Shown here piece by piece: positions 42,476-51,096 of a stretch of DNA of 51,096 nt. The stretch's first letter is position 1. Every line of letters starts with the position of its first letter. The stretch covers positions 8,218 to 59,313 of the forward strand of contig NZ_JACWCT010000107.1 of the NCBI RefSeq assembly GCF_016613415.1, in the 5' to 3' direction. A program made the translations under genes and the position numbers. Source of the DNA: Methylobacterium ajmalii (GTDB lineage Bacteria; Pseudomonadota; Alphaproteobacteria; Rhizobiales; Beijerinckiaceae). The notes beneath the pieces were generated by a model, which worked only from the letters and a program-made list of their open reading frames with translations, had not been told where the DNA came from and searched no databases.

Positions 42476-43774
42476 TCAGGCCGGCTCGTCGCGCAGCAGG
42501 TGGTAGAGCAGGATCGCCGCCGCGGTGGCGGTGCCGATGCCGCCGAGGGTGAAGCTGCCGAGGCGCACCGTGAAGTCGCCGGCGCCGAGCACCAGGGCGG
42601 TGCCGACGGTGAGCAGGATCCGGGTGCGCGAGAAGTCGACCCGGTTCTCGACGAAGATCCGCCCGGCCGCCGCGGTGATCAGCCCGAACACCACCACCGA
42701 CAGGCCGCCGATCACCGGGCCGGGGATCACCAGGATCGCCGCGCCGAATTTCGGCGACAGTCCGAACAGGATCGCCACCACGCCGGCCAGCGCGAAGACC
42801 AGGGTCGAGTAGATCCGGGTCACCGCCATCACGCCCATGTTCTCGGCGTAGGTGGTCACGCCGGTGCCGCCGAAGAACCCCGACAGCATCGTGGCGAGGC
42901 CGTCGCCGAGGAAGGCCCGGCCGAGATACGGGTCGAGGTTGCGCCCGGTCATCGCGCCGATCGCCTTCACGTGGCCGAGGTTCTCCGCGACCAGCACCAG
43001 GGCGACGGGGGCGACGAGCCAGATCGCCGAGGGCTCGAAGACCGGGGTCGTGAAGTGCGGCCAGCCGAACCACGGCGCGTCGGCGATCCGCCCGAGATCG
43101 AGGGGTTTCGCCAGCCCCAAGCCGTTGGCGAGCACCCCGTAGAGCAGGGTGGCGGCCACCGCCCCGATGAGGAGCGGCAGGCGCCTTGCCGCGCCCGGCA
43201 GGTAGGCGGCCGACAGGCCCACCGCCAGGATCGTGAACAGCCCGATCCCGGTGTCGAGGCCGGAGCCCGAGATGCCCTTCACCCCGATCGGCGCGAGGTT
43301 GAGCCCGATCGCCGCGACGATCGCCCCGGTCACCGCCGGCGGCATCAGCCGGCCGATCCAGGCGTCGCCCGCCCGCATCACCGCGATCCCGATCACTGCG
43401 TAGACCGCGCCCGCCGCCACGATGCCCCCCAGCGCCACCGGCAGGTTGGGGTTGGGGCCGCTGCCGGAATAGCCGGTGGCGGCCACCACCACGGCGATGA
43501 AGGCGAAGCTGGAGCCGAGGTAGCTCGGCACCCGGCCGCCGACCACGACGAAGAACAGCAGCGTCGCGATGCCGGAAAACAGGATCGCCAGGTTGGGGTC
43601 GAACCCCATCAGCAGCGGGGCGAGCGCGGTGGAGCCGAACATCGCCACGACGTGCTGGAGCGCCAGCACCACCGCCTGGACCCCCGGCGGGCGCTCGTCC
43701 GGCAGCACCACCGACCCCCGGGCGAGCCGCCAGCGCGGAAAGCCCCGCGCGTCCTCCCGCTTCTCCGCTTCCAT
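42476..43774 (-). CDS. NCS2 family nucleobase permease (uracil/xanthine type)
   Basis: A 432-residue membrane protein with about 14 hydrophobic segments. It has the NCS2 entry block LQHVVAMFGSTALAPLLMG, YLGSSFAFIA, and the substrate-site blocks LVAENLGHVKAIGAMTGR and GDGLATMLSGFFGGTGVTTYAENMGVM. The QH-and-E/N pattern supports uracil or related pyrimidine import with protons; a RutG-like role is possible but no rut genes are nearby. The C-terminal end is short. ATG at 43774. Confidence 0.93.
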   Translation of the reverse strand: MEAEKREDARGFPRWRLARGSVVLPDERPPGVQAVVLALQHVVAMFGSTALAPLLMGFDPNLAILFSGIATLLFFVVVGGRVPSYLGSSFAFIAVVVAATGYSGSGPNPNLPVALGGIVAAGAVYAVIGIAVMRAGDAWIGRLMPPAVTGAIVAAIGLNLAPIGVKGISGSGLDTGIGLFTILAVGLSAAYLPGAARRLPLLIGAVAATLLYGVLANGLGLAKPLDLGRIADAPWFGWPHFTTPVFEPSAIWLVAPVALVLVAENLGHVKAIGAMTGRNLDPYLGRAFLGDGLATMLSGFFGGTGVTTYAENMGVMAVTRIYSTLVFALAGVVAILFGLSPKFGAAILVIPGPVIGGLSVVVFGLITAAAGRIFVENRVDFSRTRILLTVGTALVLGAGDFTVRLGSFTLGGIGTATAAAILLYHLLRDEPA

Positions 43775-43867
43775 GGTCTCCCCCCTGATCTTCGTGTCCA
43801 GGGAGGGCCTTAGAGCATTTTACGCGCGAGGGGATGCGGGTTCGTCGCCGGCTGTGCGCCGACGGCG

Positions 43868-45127
43868 CTACAGCTTCCAGCCGACCGAGACGCCGAGGGC
43901 GGTCTCGGCGAGCGCGATGTCGGCCTCGCCGCCGCCGTAGGAGACCGGGATCGAGCCCCGGCCCTTCGCGGTGTTGCGGGGCGCGTGCATCACGAACCCG
44001 GTGATCTCGGTTCCGGAGGCCGTGGTCCAGGTCGCGCCGGCGGTGACGTGGTGGGTCACCACGCCGGGGGCCAGGATGTTGAGGAGGGTCTGCGAGGGGC
44101 GGACCGGGTTCTGCGCATAGCCGTAGCCCGCCCGCAGGGTCAGGCTCGGGTTCACGGCGTAGCGCAGCCCGAGCTTCACCACGGAGATGTCGCGCCAGCC
44201 GAAGCCGGGGCCGTCCGCGGCGCCGAAGGGCCGGCCGGCGAGCAGGGGTGCCAGCGGCGTCCCGATCGAGCGGACGCTGGAATAGGCGATGCGCTTGACG
44301 TCGACCGCGACGGTCAGCGCCTTGCTCGCCCGCACCGCCAGGCCGGCGCCCCAGGAGGCCGGCACGTCGAAGACGCCGCGCTCGGCGAACAATCCCTCGT
44401 AGCGGTGGAAGCCGGTCGCCAGGACCTCCGACTGGTAGAACGCCCCCAGGCTGACGGGGCCGAACCGCCCGAGATAGCCGACCCGCACGCCCGCGCCCGT
44501 CGACCAGTCGGTGCCCCGGTTGGTGAACCGGGCGGGATCGGCGGAGGCGACCGCGAAGGGCTGCAGCCCCGCCGCCTTGAAGCTCTGGAGGAGCCCGAGC
44601 GGCGAGACGCCGAGGCTCTGGCCGGAGGCGACCTCCACGGCCAGCGTCGGCGCGACGAAGACCTGCTTGAGGTCGACCCCGGCATGGCCCGTCGCGCCGA
44701 AGGCCGCGAAGGGGTTTTGCTTGTAGACCGTGTTCATGCCGCCGTTGCCGTAGACGGCGAGCCCGAGAGCGAGCCCGCCCGGGAGCGGGCGCACGATGCC
44801 GAATTCCGGCATGACGAAGGGGTTGAGGCCGTTGCCGCTGGAGCGCCCGTCCAGCCCCGCGCCGTTGCCGGAGATCGCCGCGGAGCGGTCCGGCACGAAG
44901 ACGTCGGCGCCGATGTCGAAGCGGTAGCCCAAAGCCGTGGCGGCGGCCGGGTTGGCGCCGATCGACAGGGAATCCTGCGGATCGGCGATCGCGGCGCCGG
45001 CCTGGCCCTTGGCCTTGGCGCCGAGCCCGTTCTGGAAGTAGCCGTCCGTCGCGTGGGCGATGGTGGCGAGCGACAGGGAGTGCAACAGGGAGGCCAGCAC
45101 GGCCAGATGCAGCGACGGTTTCGTCAT
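43868..45127 (-). CDS. OmpP1/FadL-family outer-membrane transporter
   Basis: A 419-residue outer-membrane beta-barrel for hydrophobic substrates. Signal peptide at residues 1-26 (cleavage AHA|TD), then the FadL N-terminal hatch DGYFQNGLGAKAKGQAGAAIADPQDS with an NPAA motif; alternating strands follow, and it ends in aromatic GWKL, as barrel proteins do. The late SQTLLNILAPGVVTHHVTAG is characteristic of this family in proteobacteria. It may bring in aromatic or fatty compounds for the organism. Confidence 0.93.
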   Translation of the reverse strand: MTKPSLHLAVLASLLHSLSLATIAHATDGYFQNGLGAKAKGQAGAAIADPQDSLSIGANPAAATALGYRFDIGADVFVPDRSAAISGNGAGLDGRSSGNGLNPFVMPEFGIVRPLPGGLALGLAVYGNGGMNTVYKQNPFAAFGATGHAGVDLKQVFVAPTLAVEVASGQSLGVSPLGLLQSFKAAGLQPFAVASADPARFTNRGTDWSTGAGVRVGYLGRFGPVSLGAFYQSEVLATGFHRYEGLFAERGVFDVPASWGAGLAVRASKALTVAVDVKRIAYSSVRSIGTPLAPLLAGRPFGAADGPGFGWRDISVVKLGLRYAVNPSLTLRAGYGYAQNPVRPSQTLLNILAPGVVTHHVTAGATWTTASGTEITGFVMHAPRNTAKGRGSIPVSYGGGEADIALAETALGVSVGWKL

Positions 45128-45587
45128 GGCTTCGTCAACGCCCCGACAGGATCGCGCACGGCCGGCCTCCCGCGGCCTGACCGGATCGTTGATGATGTGG
45201 TTGGTGGAGAAAGACTATTATTGGCCGTTCGTTACGGCAACGCTTCATGATAAAACGCTTTGCTTTATTTCAGCGAATTTCGGCGCAGATGTCCTGTTGC
45301 GTTGCGATTCGGCAGAATGAACGGGTCGAAGGGGCGTCGATGTCTTGCGGCCGAGTTTGATTCCGCTGCGTCATGGGCACGGTCCCGCGCCGGGCAGGGC
45401 GGCCCGCAGGCCTGTGGATCCGCGCTCCCTCGTCCGCCGTCCCCTTGCTCCCTGTCCCGTGGCGGGCGTGACCCGGTGCGGGATCTGTTGCAGTCTCGAT
45501 CTCCGGTCGTCTTGGGCGGAACGAGCCTCCCTCCGCACCCTGGATCGTCGCGGGCAGCCGGTGCACGGGCAGCAGGTGGATGACGGT
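45128..45587. other. Intergenic region between fadL-like and the binding-protein gene
   Basis: About 460 bp. The part 45185-45290 is AT-richer (for example AGACTATTATTGGCC and GATAAAACGCTTTGC) and probably holds the divergent promoters. The rest is GC-rich without recognisable genes. Confidence 0.5.
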
Positions 45588-46316
45588 ATGACCCCTCCGG
45601 ACGACACCCCGACCGACCTCGCCGTCATGATCTCGGGCGGCTTCGCGCTGGCCTACGAGGCGGCGCTGCCGGATTTCACCCGGGAGACCGGGCTCGCGGT
45701 CCGGACGCTGTCCGGCGCCTCGCAGGGGCAGGGGCCGCGGACCATCCGCCACCAGCTCGCCCATGGCGCCTCCGTCGACGTGGTGATCCTCTCGAACGAG
45801 GGGCTGCACGAGCTGACGCAGGAGGGCCGGATCCTCGCCGGGTCGGCGGTCGAGCTCGCCACCGCGCCGCTCGCCGCCGCGGTGCGCACGGGCGCGCCCG
45901 AGCCCGCGATCGACACGGTCGCGGCGCTGACCCGTACCCTGGCGCAGGCCCGCCGCGTCGTGATGCCGGGCAGCACGAGCGGTCTGTTCATCCGCGACAC
46001 GGTGTTCCCGCGCCTCGGCCTCACCGACACGGTGCGGGTGACGATGTTGGCGCGCGGCACCGAGTCGGCGGCCGCCCTGGCGGCGGGCGAGGCCGACCTC
46101 GCCCTGGGGCCGGTCAGCGAACTCGTCGACGTGCCGGGCATCACGGTGGTCGGGCCGCTGCCCGACGCGGTCCAGCTCGTCCAGACCTTCACCGCGGCGA
46201 TCGTCGCGGGCTCGGGCGCCGTCGGATCGGCCCGGCGGCTGATCGCCTACCTCGCCTCGGACCGGGCCGCGGCGGCGATCCGACGGACCGGGATGGAGCC
46301 GGTTGCCGGGCGCTGA
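45588..46316 (+). CDS. ModA-like substrate-binding domain protein without signal peptide
   Basis: A 242-residue protein with the type-2 periplasmic binding fold of ModA-like proteins: LAVMISGGFALAYEAALPDF, then ASQGQGPRTIRHQLAHGASVDVVIL, RRVVMPGSTSGLFI and AGEADLALGPVSELVDVPGI. A normal exported ModA would start with a signal peptide; here ATG 45588 directly precedes the first strand, and the upstream 240 bp in frame look non-coding (Arg/Pro-rich). It may therefore act in the cytoplasm or the true start may be missed. No molybdate ABC genes are next to it. Confidence 0.82.
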   Translation: MTPPDDTPTDLAVMISGGFALAYEAALPDFTRETGLAVRTLSGASQGQGPRTIRHQLAHGASVDVVILSNEGLHELTQEGRILAGSAVELATAPLAAAVRTGAPEPAIDTVAALTRTLAQARRVVMPGSTSGLFIRDTVFPRLGLTDTVRVTMLARGTESAAALAAGEADLALGPVSELVDVPGITVVGPLPDAVQLVQTFTAAIVAGSGAVGSARRLIAYLASDRAAAAIRRTGMEPVAGR

Positions 46317-46330
46317 AGGGGGACCGCGCC

Positions 46331-46373
46331 GGGGCGCGGCCCTCCGACCCTCGTCAGGCGAGGGCCGCGCCCC
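46331..46373. terminator. Perfect hairpin between convergent genes
   Basis: 14-bp arms GGGGCGCGGCCCTC / GAGGGCCGCGCCCC, 15-base loop. It overlaps the stop codon of the minus-strand gene and is 14 bp past the binding-protein stop, so it can serve both. No T-run. Confidence 0.7.
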
Positions 46374-46830
46374 ATTTGGCGGCGTCCGGCGCCTTCTCCT
46401 TGTAGATCGCCCCGGACGCGTCGACGTGCAGCTCGGTCCAGGCGCCGTCGTCCCGGCGGGCCAGCACCTCGACGTGCTTGGGCTTGAGCCTGGGCTCGCC
46501 CGTCGGCGTCCACCCGGCCGCCGTCACGGCGGCGAGGGCGGCGGCGGGATCGACCGGGGCGTCCGACCGGGACTTGCCGGGGTGGTTCGGCTTCTTGTGG
46601 TGGATCTCGACCGGGGCGCGGCCCGGCGTGGCGATCCGCGCGACCTTGATCTCGGAGGGGCGGCGCTCGCCCTCCAGGGTCACCGCCAGGCCGGCCGCGA
46701 GGGGGAAGGCCTCCGCGCCCTTGGGCCCGAGATCGGCGAGGTGGACCGCGCCGTCCGCCTCCAGGGTGAAGCGGTGCGCGAAGACGTGCTGGATCGTGCC
46801 CGAAAGGGCGGTGGTGTCGTGGTGCGGCAT
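46354..46830 (-). CDS. Conserved hypothetical protein
   Basis: A 158-residue soluble protein, function unknown. Its N-terminal half reads like a small beta barrel (LSGTIQHVFAHRFTLEADG, VHLADLGPKGAEAFPL), and the C-terminal half GWTPTGEPRLKPKHVEVLARR then WTELHVDASGAIYKEK resembles a PepSY-like strand-helix unit seen in calcium/protease-inhibitor modules. It ends within the bidirectional hairpin 46331-46373. Confidence 0.72.
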   Translation of the reverse strand: MPHHDTTALSGTIQHVFAHRFTLEADGAVHLADLGPKGAEAFPLAAGLAVTLEGERRPSEIKVARIATPGRAPVEIHHKKPNHPGKSRSDAPVDPAAALAAVTAAGWTPTGEPRLKPKHVEVLARRDDGAWTELHVDASGAIYKEKAPDAAKWGAALA

Positions 46831-46954
46831 GATCTTCTCCGAAGAGCGCCCAACCGCAGGCGCGACCGGGAGGTGGGGGCGGGCGGGATCGTCCGCAAGG
46901 TCGTCCGCGGGATCGATCGGCCATCGGCTCTGCCGCGAGGGAGACCGGCCGCGG

Positions 46955-47674
46955 TCAGGCCTCCCGGCAGGCGCAGGCGAAGATCTCCGCCCCGAAGGCC
47001 TGCGCCAGGGCGAGGCGCCCGCCCGGGGTGACGGCGACGGCCCGGCTGCCGGCGCTCCGGCGCAGCCAGCCTCGGTCGAGGCCGGTCGCCAGCAGGGCCG
47101 CCCCGAGGGTGCCGGCGAGGTGGGGCCGGCGCTCGCTCCAGTCGAGGCAGGGGCGGCAGAAGACCCGCCGGCGGTGGCCCCGGGCCGCCCCGTCGAGATC
47201 GACCCCGAGCCCGCGCAGAAACACCTCGCCCTGCGGCGTGAGCGCGCCGCCGTCGGCCCCGAGCTCGACCGCGCCGCGGGCGACGAGGGCGTCGGTCATC
47301 GCGACGGCGAGCCGCCCGGCGAGGTGGTCGTAGCAGGTGCGGGCCTCGCGCAACGCCGCGTCCCGGGGGCCGGTCGGCCGCGGCGGGGCGGCGGCCGGGA
47401 CCGCCGCCACCGCCATCACGCCCTCGAGCATCCGGGCCACCGCCGGGGCGGCGAGGCGGTGGTAGCGGTGGCGGCCCTGGCGCTCGACCGCGAGGAGCCC
47501 GGCCTCGACCAGCTGCGCGAGGTGGCCGCTCGCGGTCTGGGGCGTGACGTTCGCCGCGCGGGCGAGCTCGGCCGCGGTCAGCGCGCGCCCGTCCATCAGC
47601 ACCGCCAGCATCCCGGCGCGGGTCGGATCGCCGACGAGGGCGGCGGTGCGGGCGAGGGCGGCGACGGTCACCAT
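46955..47674 (-). CDS. ArsR-family winged-helix transcriptional regulator
   Basis: A 239-residue regulator. The N-terminal winged helix (about 8-85) is typical: ALVGDPTRAGMLAVLMDG, LARAANVTPQTASGHLAQLVEAG recognition helix, then the wing LAVERQGRHRYHRLA. The rest (about 100-239) is an extra alpha-helical part with several cysteines (CYDHLAGRLA, FCRPCLDWSERR, FACACREA), possibly metal- or redox-sensing. ATG 47674 has GAGGAGA upstream on the minus strand. Divergent to the DUF1127 gene. Confidence 0.9.
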   Translation of the reverse strand: MVTVAALARTAALVGDPTRAGMLAVLMDGRALTAAELARAANVTPQTASGHLAQLVEAGLLAVERQGRHRYHRLAAPAVARMLEGVMAVAAVPAAAPPRPTGPRDAALREARTCYDHLAGRLAVAMTDALVARGAVELGADGGALTPQGEVFLRGLGVDLDGAARGHRRRVFCRPCLDWSERRPHLAGTLGAALLATGLDRGWLRRSAGSRAVAVTPGGRLALAQAFGAEIFACACREA

Positions 47675-47809
47675 GGGGGTCTCCTCGGGTCGGCGCCGCG
47701 GCGGGCCTCCCTTGTAGCGCGGGCGAGCGCCCGACGCTTCGGCCGGCGCCGAAGCAGCGCGGCCGGCGGACCGGCGACACCGGGCCGATGCAACCGCCGG
47801 ACCCCGCCG

Positions 47810-48073
47810 ATGCCGCTCCCGATCCTGCCGCAACTGATTCGCCGCCTCCTCGCCGCGCTCGGGCCCGCACGCCCCGGCGCAGGCCCGCCCGGGGAGGGCG
47901 CGCTCGCGCGACACCTGCGGCAGCGCCGCGACCGCGCCAGGTTGGACGGGCTCGACGACAGGTTGCTGCGCGACGTCGGCCTGCGCCGCGAGGGCACGCG
48001 CGCCGGCATCGACTTCGTTCCCCTGTCCTCGGCCGATCCGCGGGCCTCCCCGCGGCGCGGCGCATCGTCGTGA
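47810..48073 (+). CDS. DUF1127-type small protein
   Basis: An 87-residue basic protein with the DUF1127 (YjiS-like) motif RARLDGLDDRLLRDVGLRR near 41-59. The N-terminal third is Leu/Pro/Ala-rich, and the C-terminal tail is Arg/Ser-rich. DUF1127 proteins are often involved in phosphate, stress or polyhydroxybutyrate physiology and bind RNA in some alphaproteobacteria. It lies divergent to the ArsR-type gene. Confidence 0.75.
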   Translation: MPLPILPQLIRRLLAALGPARPGAGPPGEGALARHLRQRRDRARLDGLDDRLLRDVGLRREGTRAGIDFVPLSSADPRASPRRGASS

Positions 48074-48370
48074 GAACGGCCGGAGCCGGAATGACGCGGA
48101 TGCGTTGCGGTTTCGCTGCACCGCAATGCCGCCTTCGACTGGCCATGATCGGGCCGTGATCCTGCCGTGGTCCCGGACGCAGCTCGCGGAAGCTTCGTGC
48201 GCCCCCCGGCGGTGTTTCCCCGTTGCATCACGTCGCCACGATCTTGCTGCCGAGCTTGGCAATTGGTTTACGAAGCGTATCCGTGCCCCGCCTTCGCCAC
48301 ATTCCGCCTAAAGCTAGGCTTTGAGCGCGGCCGTTCCGGTCCGCTCGGCCGATGCACGAGAGGGGCCTGC

Positions 48371-49126
48371 ATGACCCGGAACCGGACTTTCCCCATCACC
48401 GCCGCCCTCGCGGCGCTCGCCGCGGCGCCGCATCTCGGCGGCTGCAGCCTGGTCCCCCACGGGGTCGAGACGACGGGAAGCCTTCCGGACCGCAAGCAGC
48501 TCGCCGCCGTCACGCCCGCCGACCGGGACTGCCTCGCCCGGGCGATGTACTTCGAGTCCAACCGCTCGAGCGAGGAGGGCCTGCTCGCGGTCGGCACCGT
48601 GGTGATGAACCGGCTCGAGGCCCCGGCCTACCCGAACTCGATCTGCGGCGTCGTCGGCCAGAAGCGCCAGTTCGCCGCCGGCGTGCTGCACAAGCCGATG
48701 CGCGACCGCGAGCGCGAGAAGGCCCAGCAGGTCGCCGACGCGATCCTGGCCGGCGAGCGCCACGAGAAGGTCGGCGGCGCGATGTTCTTCCACACCGCCG
48801 GCTACACCTTCTCCTACCGCAACATGCACTACGTGGCGCTGGCCGGCGGCAACGCCTTCTACGAGAAGCGCCCGTGGTACGACCGCGAGGGCGCGACGCC
48901 GCGCCAGTCCCTCGCCCGGGTGCAGCTCGCCCAGGCCTCGCAGGGGCACGTCTCCCAAGGTCAGGTCTCGCAGGACCGGCTCTCGTCGGCCGGCGGCGCC
49001 CGCTGGACCGCGCAGGCGACCCGCAGCGCCGTCCGCGCCGCGCAGCAGACCCCGCTCGCCGAGCTCGGCCCCGCCCGCAACGTCTGCCGCGTCGCCGCCG
49101 CCGAGACCGGCCGCAGCCCGGGCTGA
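48371..49126 (+). CDS. Cell wall hydrolase, SleB family (lipoprotein)
   Basis: A 251-residue predicted lipoprotein. Signal peptide with lipobox LGGC near residue 25, so the mature protein is anchored to a membrane. The Hydrolase_2/SleB domain (about 48-160) has the catalytic block ARAMYFESNRSSEEGLLAVGTVVMNR and AMFFHTAGYTFSYRN. It cleaves peptidoglycan. The C-terminal region contains a 15-bp tandem repeat (S-Q-G-x-V) and a Cys near the end. ATG 48371. Related enzymes occur in many Methylobacterium. Confidence 0.9.
   Translation: MTRNRTFPITAALAALAAAPHLGGCSLVPHGVETTGSLPDRKQLAAVTPADRDCLARAMYFESNRSSEEGLLAVGTVVMNRLEAPAYPNSICGVVGQKRQFAAGVLHKPMRDREREKAQQVADAILAGERHEKVGGAMFFHTAGYTFSYRNMHYVALAGGNAFYEKRPWYDREGATPRQSLARVQLAQASQGHVSQGQVSQDRLSSAGGARWTAQATRSAVRAAQQTPLAELGPARNVCRVAAAETGRSPG
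48938..48982 (+). repeat. 15-bp tandem repeat in the SleB-type gene
   Basis: Three units starting at 48938, 48953 and 48968, encoding SQGHV, SQGQV and SQDRL. The first two are most alike. Confidence 0.7.
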
Positions 49127-49229
49127 AGCGGCCTGACGCGAAGACCCCCGTCGCCCCCCGCCGGACCGGCGCGGAACGCAACGGCCGCGCTGCCGTTACG
49201 TCTCCCACGGACGACCGGGGAGGACGATT

Positions 49230-50690
49230 GTGGCGTCAGGAGCAGGAACGGCGCGGGTCGCCGGATCGGGCGTGGTGCGCACCGACGTGCCGGCGCGGAT
49301 GGACCGGCTGCCCTGGAGCCGCTTCCACCTGATCCTGGTGATCGCGCTCGGCGTCACCTGGGTGCTCGACGGGCTCGAGGTCACCATCGTCGGGGCGATC
49401 GGCCCCGTGCTGCAGGACAAGCGGGCGCTGGGCTTCACCCTCCAGGAGATCGGCGCCTCGGCCTCGTTCTACGTCGTCGGCGCGGTGGTCGGCGCCCTGG
49501 TGTTCGGCTGGCTCACCGACCGGTTCGGCCGCCGCCTCGTCTTCTACGCCACCCTGCTGATCTATGTCGGGGGCGTCATCGCCAGCGCGCTCGCCTGGGA
49601 TTTCTGGAGCTTCGCGCTCTTCCGCCTCGTCACCGGACTCGGCATCGGCGGCGAGTACGCGGCGATCAACTCCGCCATCGACGAGCTGATCCCGGCCAAG
49701 TACCGCGGCCGGGTCGACCTCATCGTCAACGGCAGCTTCTGGCTCGGTGCCGCCGCGGGCGCGGGCGCCGCGCTCCTCCTCCTCGACCCCAACCTCCTCG
49801 ACCCGGATTTCGGCTGGCGCCTCGGCTTCGGCATCGGCGGCGTGCTCGGCCTCGGCATCCTGTTCCTGCGCCGCCACGTCCCCGAGAGCCCGCGCTGGCT
49901 CGTCACCCACGGCCGCGAGGAGGAGGCCGAGCGCACGGTGGCCGAGATCGAGCGCCGCATCGAGGCCGAGACCGGGCAAAAGCTCCCGAAGGCCGAGGGC
50001 ATCCTGGAGGTGCACCCCAAGAAGAGCTTCGGCTTCGGCGAGATCTTCGCCTCGATGGTGCACAAGCACCGCGGCCGCAGCATCCTCGCCCTGGTGCTGA
50101 TGGTGGCCCAGGCCTTCCTGTTCAATGCGGTGTTCTTCACCTACGGGCTGGTGCTCGCGAAGTTCTACGGCGTGCCGGAGAACAAGGCCGGCATCTTCCT
50201 GGTGCCGCTCGCCATCGGCAACTTCCTGGGGCCGCTGCTGCTCGGCCACTTCTTCGACACGATCGGCCGGCGCCGGATGATCGCCGGCACCTTCGCGGTG
50301 AGCGGGCTCCTGCTGCTCGCCACGGCTTTCGCGTTCGGCCTCGACCTGTTCACCGCCTGGACCCAGACCTTCGCCTGGATCGCGATCTTCTTCGTCGCCT
50401 CCGCGGCAGCGAGTTCCGCCTACCTCACGGCGAGCGAGATCTTTCCGCTCGAGACCCGGGCGCTCGCCATCGCGGTGTTCTACGCCCTCGGCACGGGTGC
50501 GGGCGGCGTGATGGCCCCCTGGCTGTTCACCCGCCTGATCGAGTCGGGCCAGCACTGGGCGCTCGCCGGCGGCTATGTCGGGGCGGCCGCGCTCCTGGTG
50601 ATCGCCGCCGTGACGGAGTGGCGGCTCGGGGTCGACGCGGAGGGCAAGTCCCTGGAGAGCATCGCCGATCCGCTGTCGAAGGCGGGGTGA
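49230..50690 (+). CDS. MFS transporter (sugar porter/aromatic acid:H+ symporter-like)
   Basis: A 486-residue transporter with about 12 hydrophobic segments. TWVLDGLEVTIVG at the first helix, GWLTDRFGRR between helices 2 and 3, GIGGEYAAINSAIDELIPAKYRG at helix 4-5 and PESPRWLVTHGREEEAE in the central loop are the sugar-porter/AAHS type motifs. GTG 49230 is set by GGGAGGA about 7 bp upstream. The long central loop (about 205-265) carries a charged helix. Substrate may be a sugar or an aromatic acid. Confidence 0.9.
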   Translation: MASGAGTARVAGSGVVRTDVPARMDRLPWSRFHLILVIALGVTWVLDGLEVTIVGAIGPVLQDKRALGFTLQEIGASASFYVVGAVVGALVFGWLTDRFGRRLVFYATLLIYVGGVIASALAWDFWSFALFRLVTGLGIGGEYAAINSAIDELIPAKYRGRVDLIVNGSFWLGAAAGAGAALLLLDPNLLDPDFGWRLGFGIGGVLGLGILFLRRHVPESPRWLVTHGREEEAERTVAEIERRIEAETGQKLPKAEGILEVHPKKSFGFGEIFASMVHKHRGRSILALVLMVAQAFLFNAVFFTYGLVLAKFYGVPENKAGIFLVPLAIGNFLGPLLLGHFFDTIGRRRMIAGTFAVSGLLLLATAFAFGLDLFTAWTQTFAWIAIFFVASAAASSAYLTASEIFPLETRALAIAVFYALGTGAGGVMAPWLFTRLIESGQHWALAGGYVGAAALLVIAAVTEWRLGVDAEGKSLESIADPLSKAG

Positions 50691-50795
50691 GGGGATGCGG
50701 GGCGCGGCGGTCCGCCTTCCGCGTCCCCGCCGCGCGGGGCCGGGGCGGGTGCCGGGCCCGTTTGACGAAAATCGAAGACTGTTGTTCCGCTCTCA

Positions 50796-50850
50796 TGTCA
50801 TCCTGAGGCGTCAGCCGATCTTCGATCGACCGACAGCTCGGGATGAGGTG
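50796..50850. repeat. Dispersed palindromic repeat, short copy 4
   Basis: GTCATCCTGAGGCGTCAG, then CGATCTTCGATCG, then a diverged CTCGGGATGAGG end. It keeps the outer arms and the small hairpin but lacks the AGGAGGGCTCC inner arms of the other copies. Confidence 0.75.
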
Positions 50851-50961
50851 GAAGGGCGGGATATCTCGATCTCACCGCCGGCATTCGCTCGTCGGACCCG
50901 CTCGTACAGGCTCCGAGGCGATGAGCGGGGTAAAAATTTCCTGTCTTGGTCGGGCCGGCTC

Positions 50962-51096
50962 TCAATGCAGGGCCGGCCGCTCCGCCTCGGCCGGCGGCGC
51001 CACCGTGTCGAGCAGGGCGGCGCGGATGCGGGCGAGGCGCAGCTCCGCCGCCTCGCGGGCGGCCTCGGCGGCGGCGGTGGCGCGCTGGGCCTCGGC
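50962..51096 (-). CDS. C-terminal end of an Ala/Glu-rich gene (5' end outside window)
   Basis: The minus strand is open from base 51096 to TGA at 50962. The 44 visible residues, AEAQRATAAAEAAREAAELR then LARIRAALLDTVAPPAEAER, form an alanine-rich coiled coil followed by a short tail. Family unknown. Confidence 0.55.
   Translation of the reverse strand, partial: AEAQRATAAAEAAREAAELRLARIRAALLDTVAPPAEAERPALH

Overview
The window is GC-rich DNA (visibly around 70% GC or more) with the gene set and synteny of a Rhizobiales alphaproteobacterium, most likely Methylobacterium or a close relative. The supporting signs are the fused ispDF next to a CinA-type gene, the core block dusB-ntrB-ntrC ... ntrY-ntrX-hfq-hflX, a MucR-family regulator, many short alanine/proline-rich proteins, and dispersed Rhizobiales-type palindromes. 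The genus is inferred from gene content; no rRNA or tRNA gene was seen.

Layout. 1-2.6 kb: two tandem diguanylate cyclases (the first only partly in the window) and a pterin carbinolamine dehydratase. 2.8-9.5 kb: a NitT/TauT-type ABC transporter (binding protein, permease, ATPase), two MFS transporters and a small exported protein. 9.8-11.4 kb: an AT-richer island with a two-gene cassette on the minus strand (an unnamed gene with a GLHVHAHC motif and a DUF1828/DUF1829 gene). Each gene is interrupted by one -1-type frameshift. 11.5-16 kb: an exported protein, a histidine kinase / KaiC-like ATPase / response regulator cluster, and a MarR-GNAT fusion. 16.1-31.9 kb: core genes, namely cinA-type and ispDF on the minus strand, then dusB-ntrB-ntrC, a zinc-ligand-less MucR homologue, ntrY-ntrX, hfq, hflX, an AAA ATPase and an MFS gene. 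31.9-34.9 kb: an accessory block with large palindromic repeats, a higA remnant, a catalase-family peroxidase, a GNAT and an XRE-cupin regulator. 35.0 kb: mazG.

35.9-37.8 kb is the most striking part. A plasmid-type RepA initiator gene is preceded by an AT-richer stretch, seven iterons spaced mainly in multiples of 11 bp, a second array of CACAG boxes at 11-12 bp spacing, and an inverted repeat built from iteron sequence directly before repA. This is the layout of an iteron-controlled replication origin. Downstream lie a HARE-HTH protein with a twin GGAATATTCC upstream region, a DapA-family protein that has lost both Tyr133 and Lys161, and an unassigned minus-strand terminator that suggests a small RNA or leader. 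41.2-51.1 kb: small hypothetical genes, an NCS2 nucleobase permease, a FadL-type porin, a leaderless ModA-like protein, an ArsR-type regulator, a DUF1127 protein, a SleB-type hydrolase, an MFS transporter and the end of an alanine-rich gene.

Functionally, the core is nitrogen sensing: dusB-ntrB-ntrC plus ntrY-ntrX, with Hfq for post-transcriptional control and HflX for ribosome rescue. Isoprenoid precursor synthesis (IspDF), nucleotide sanitation (MazG) and many uptake systems complete the picture.
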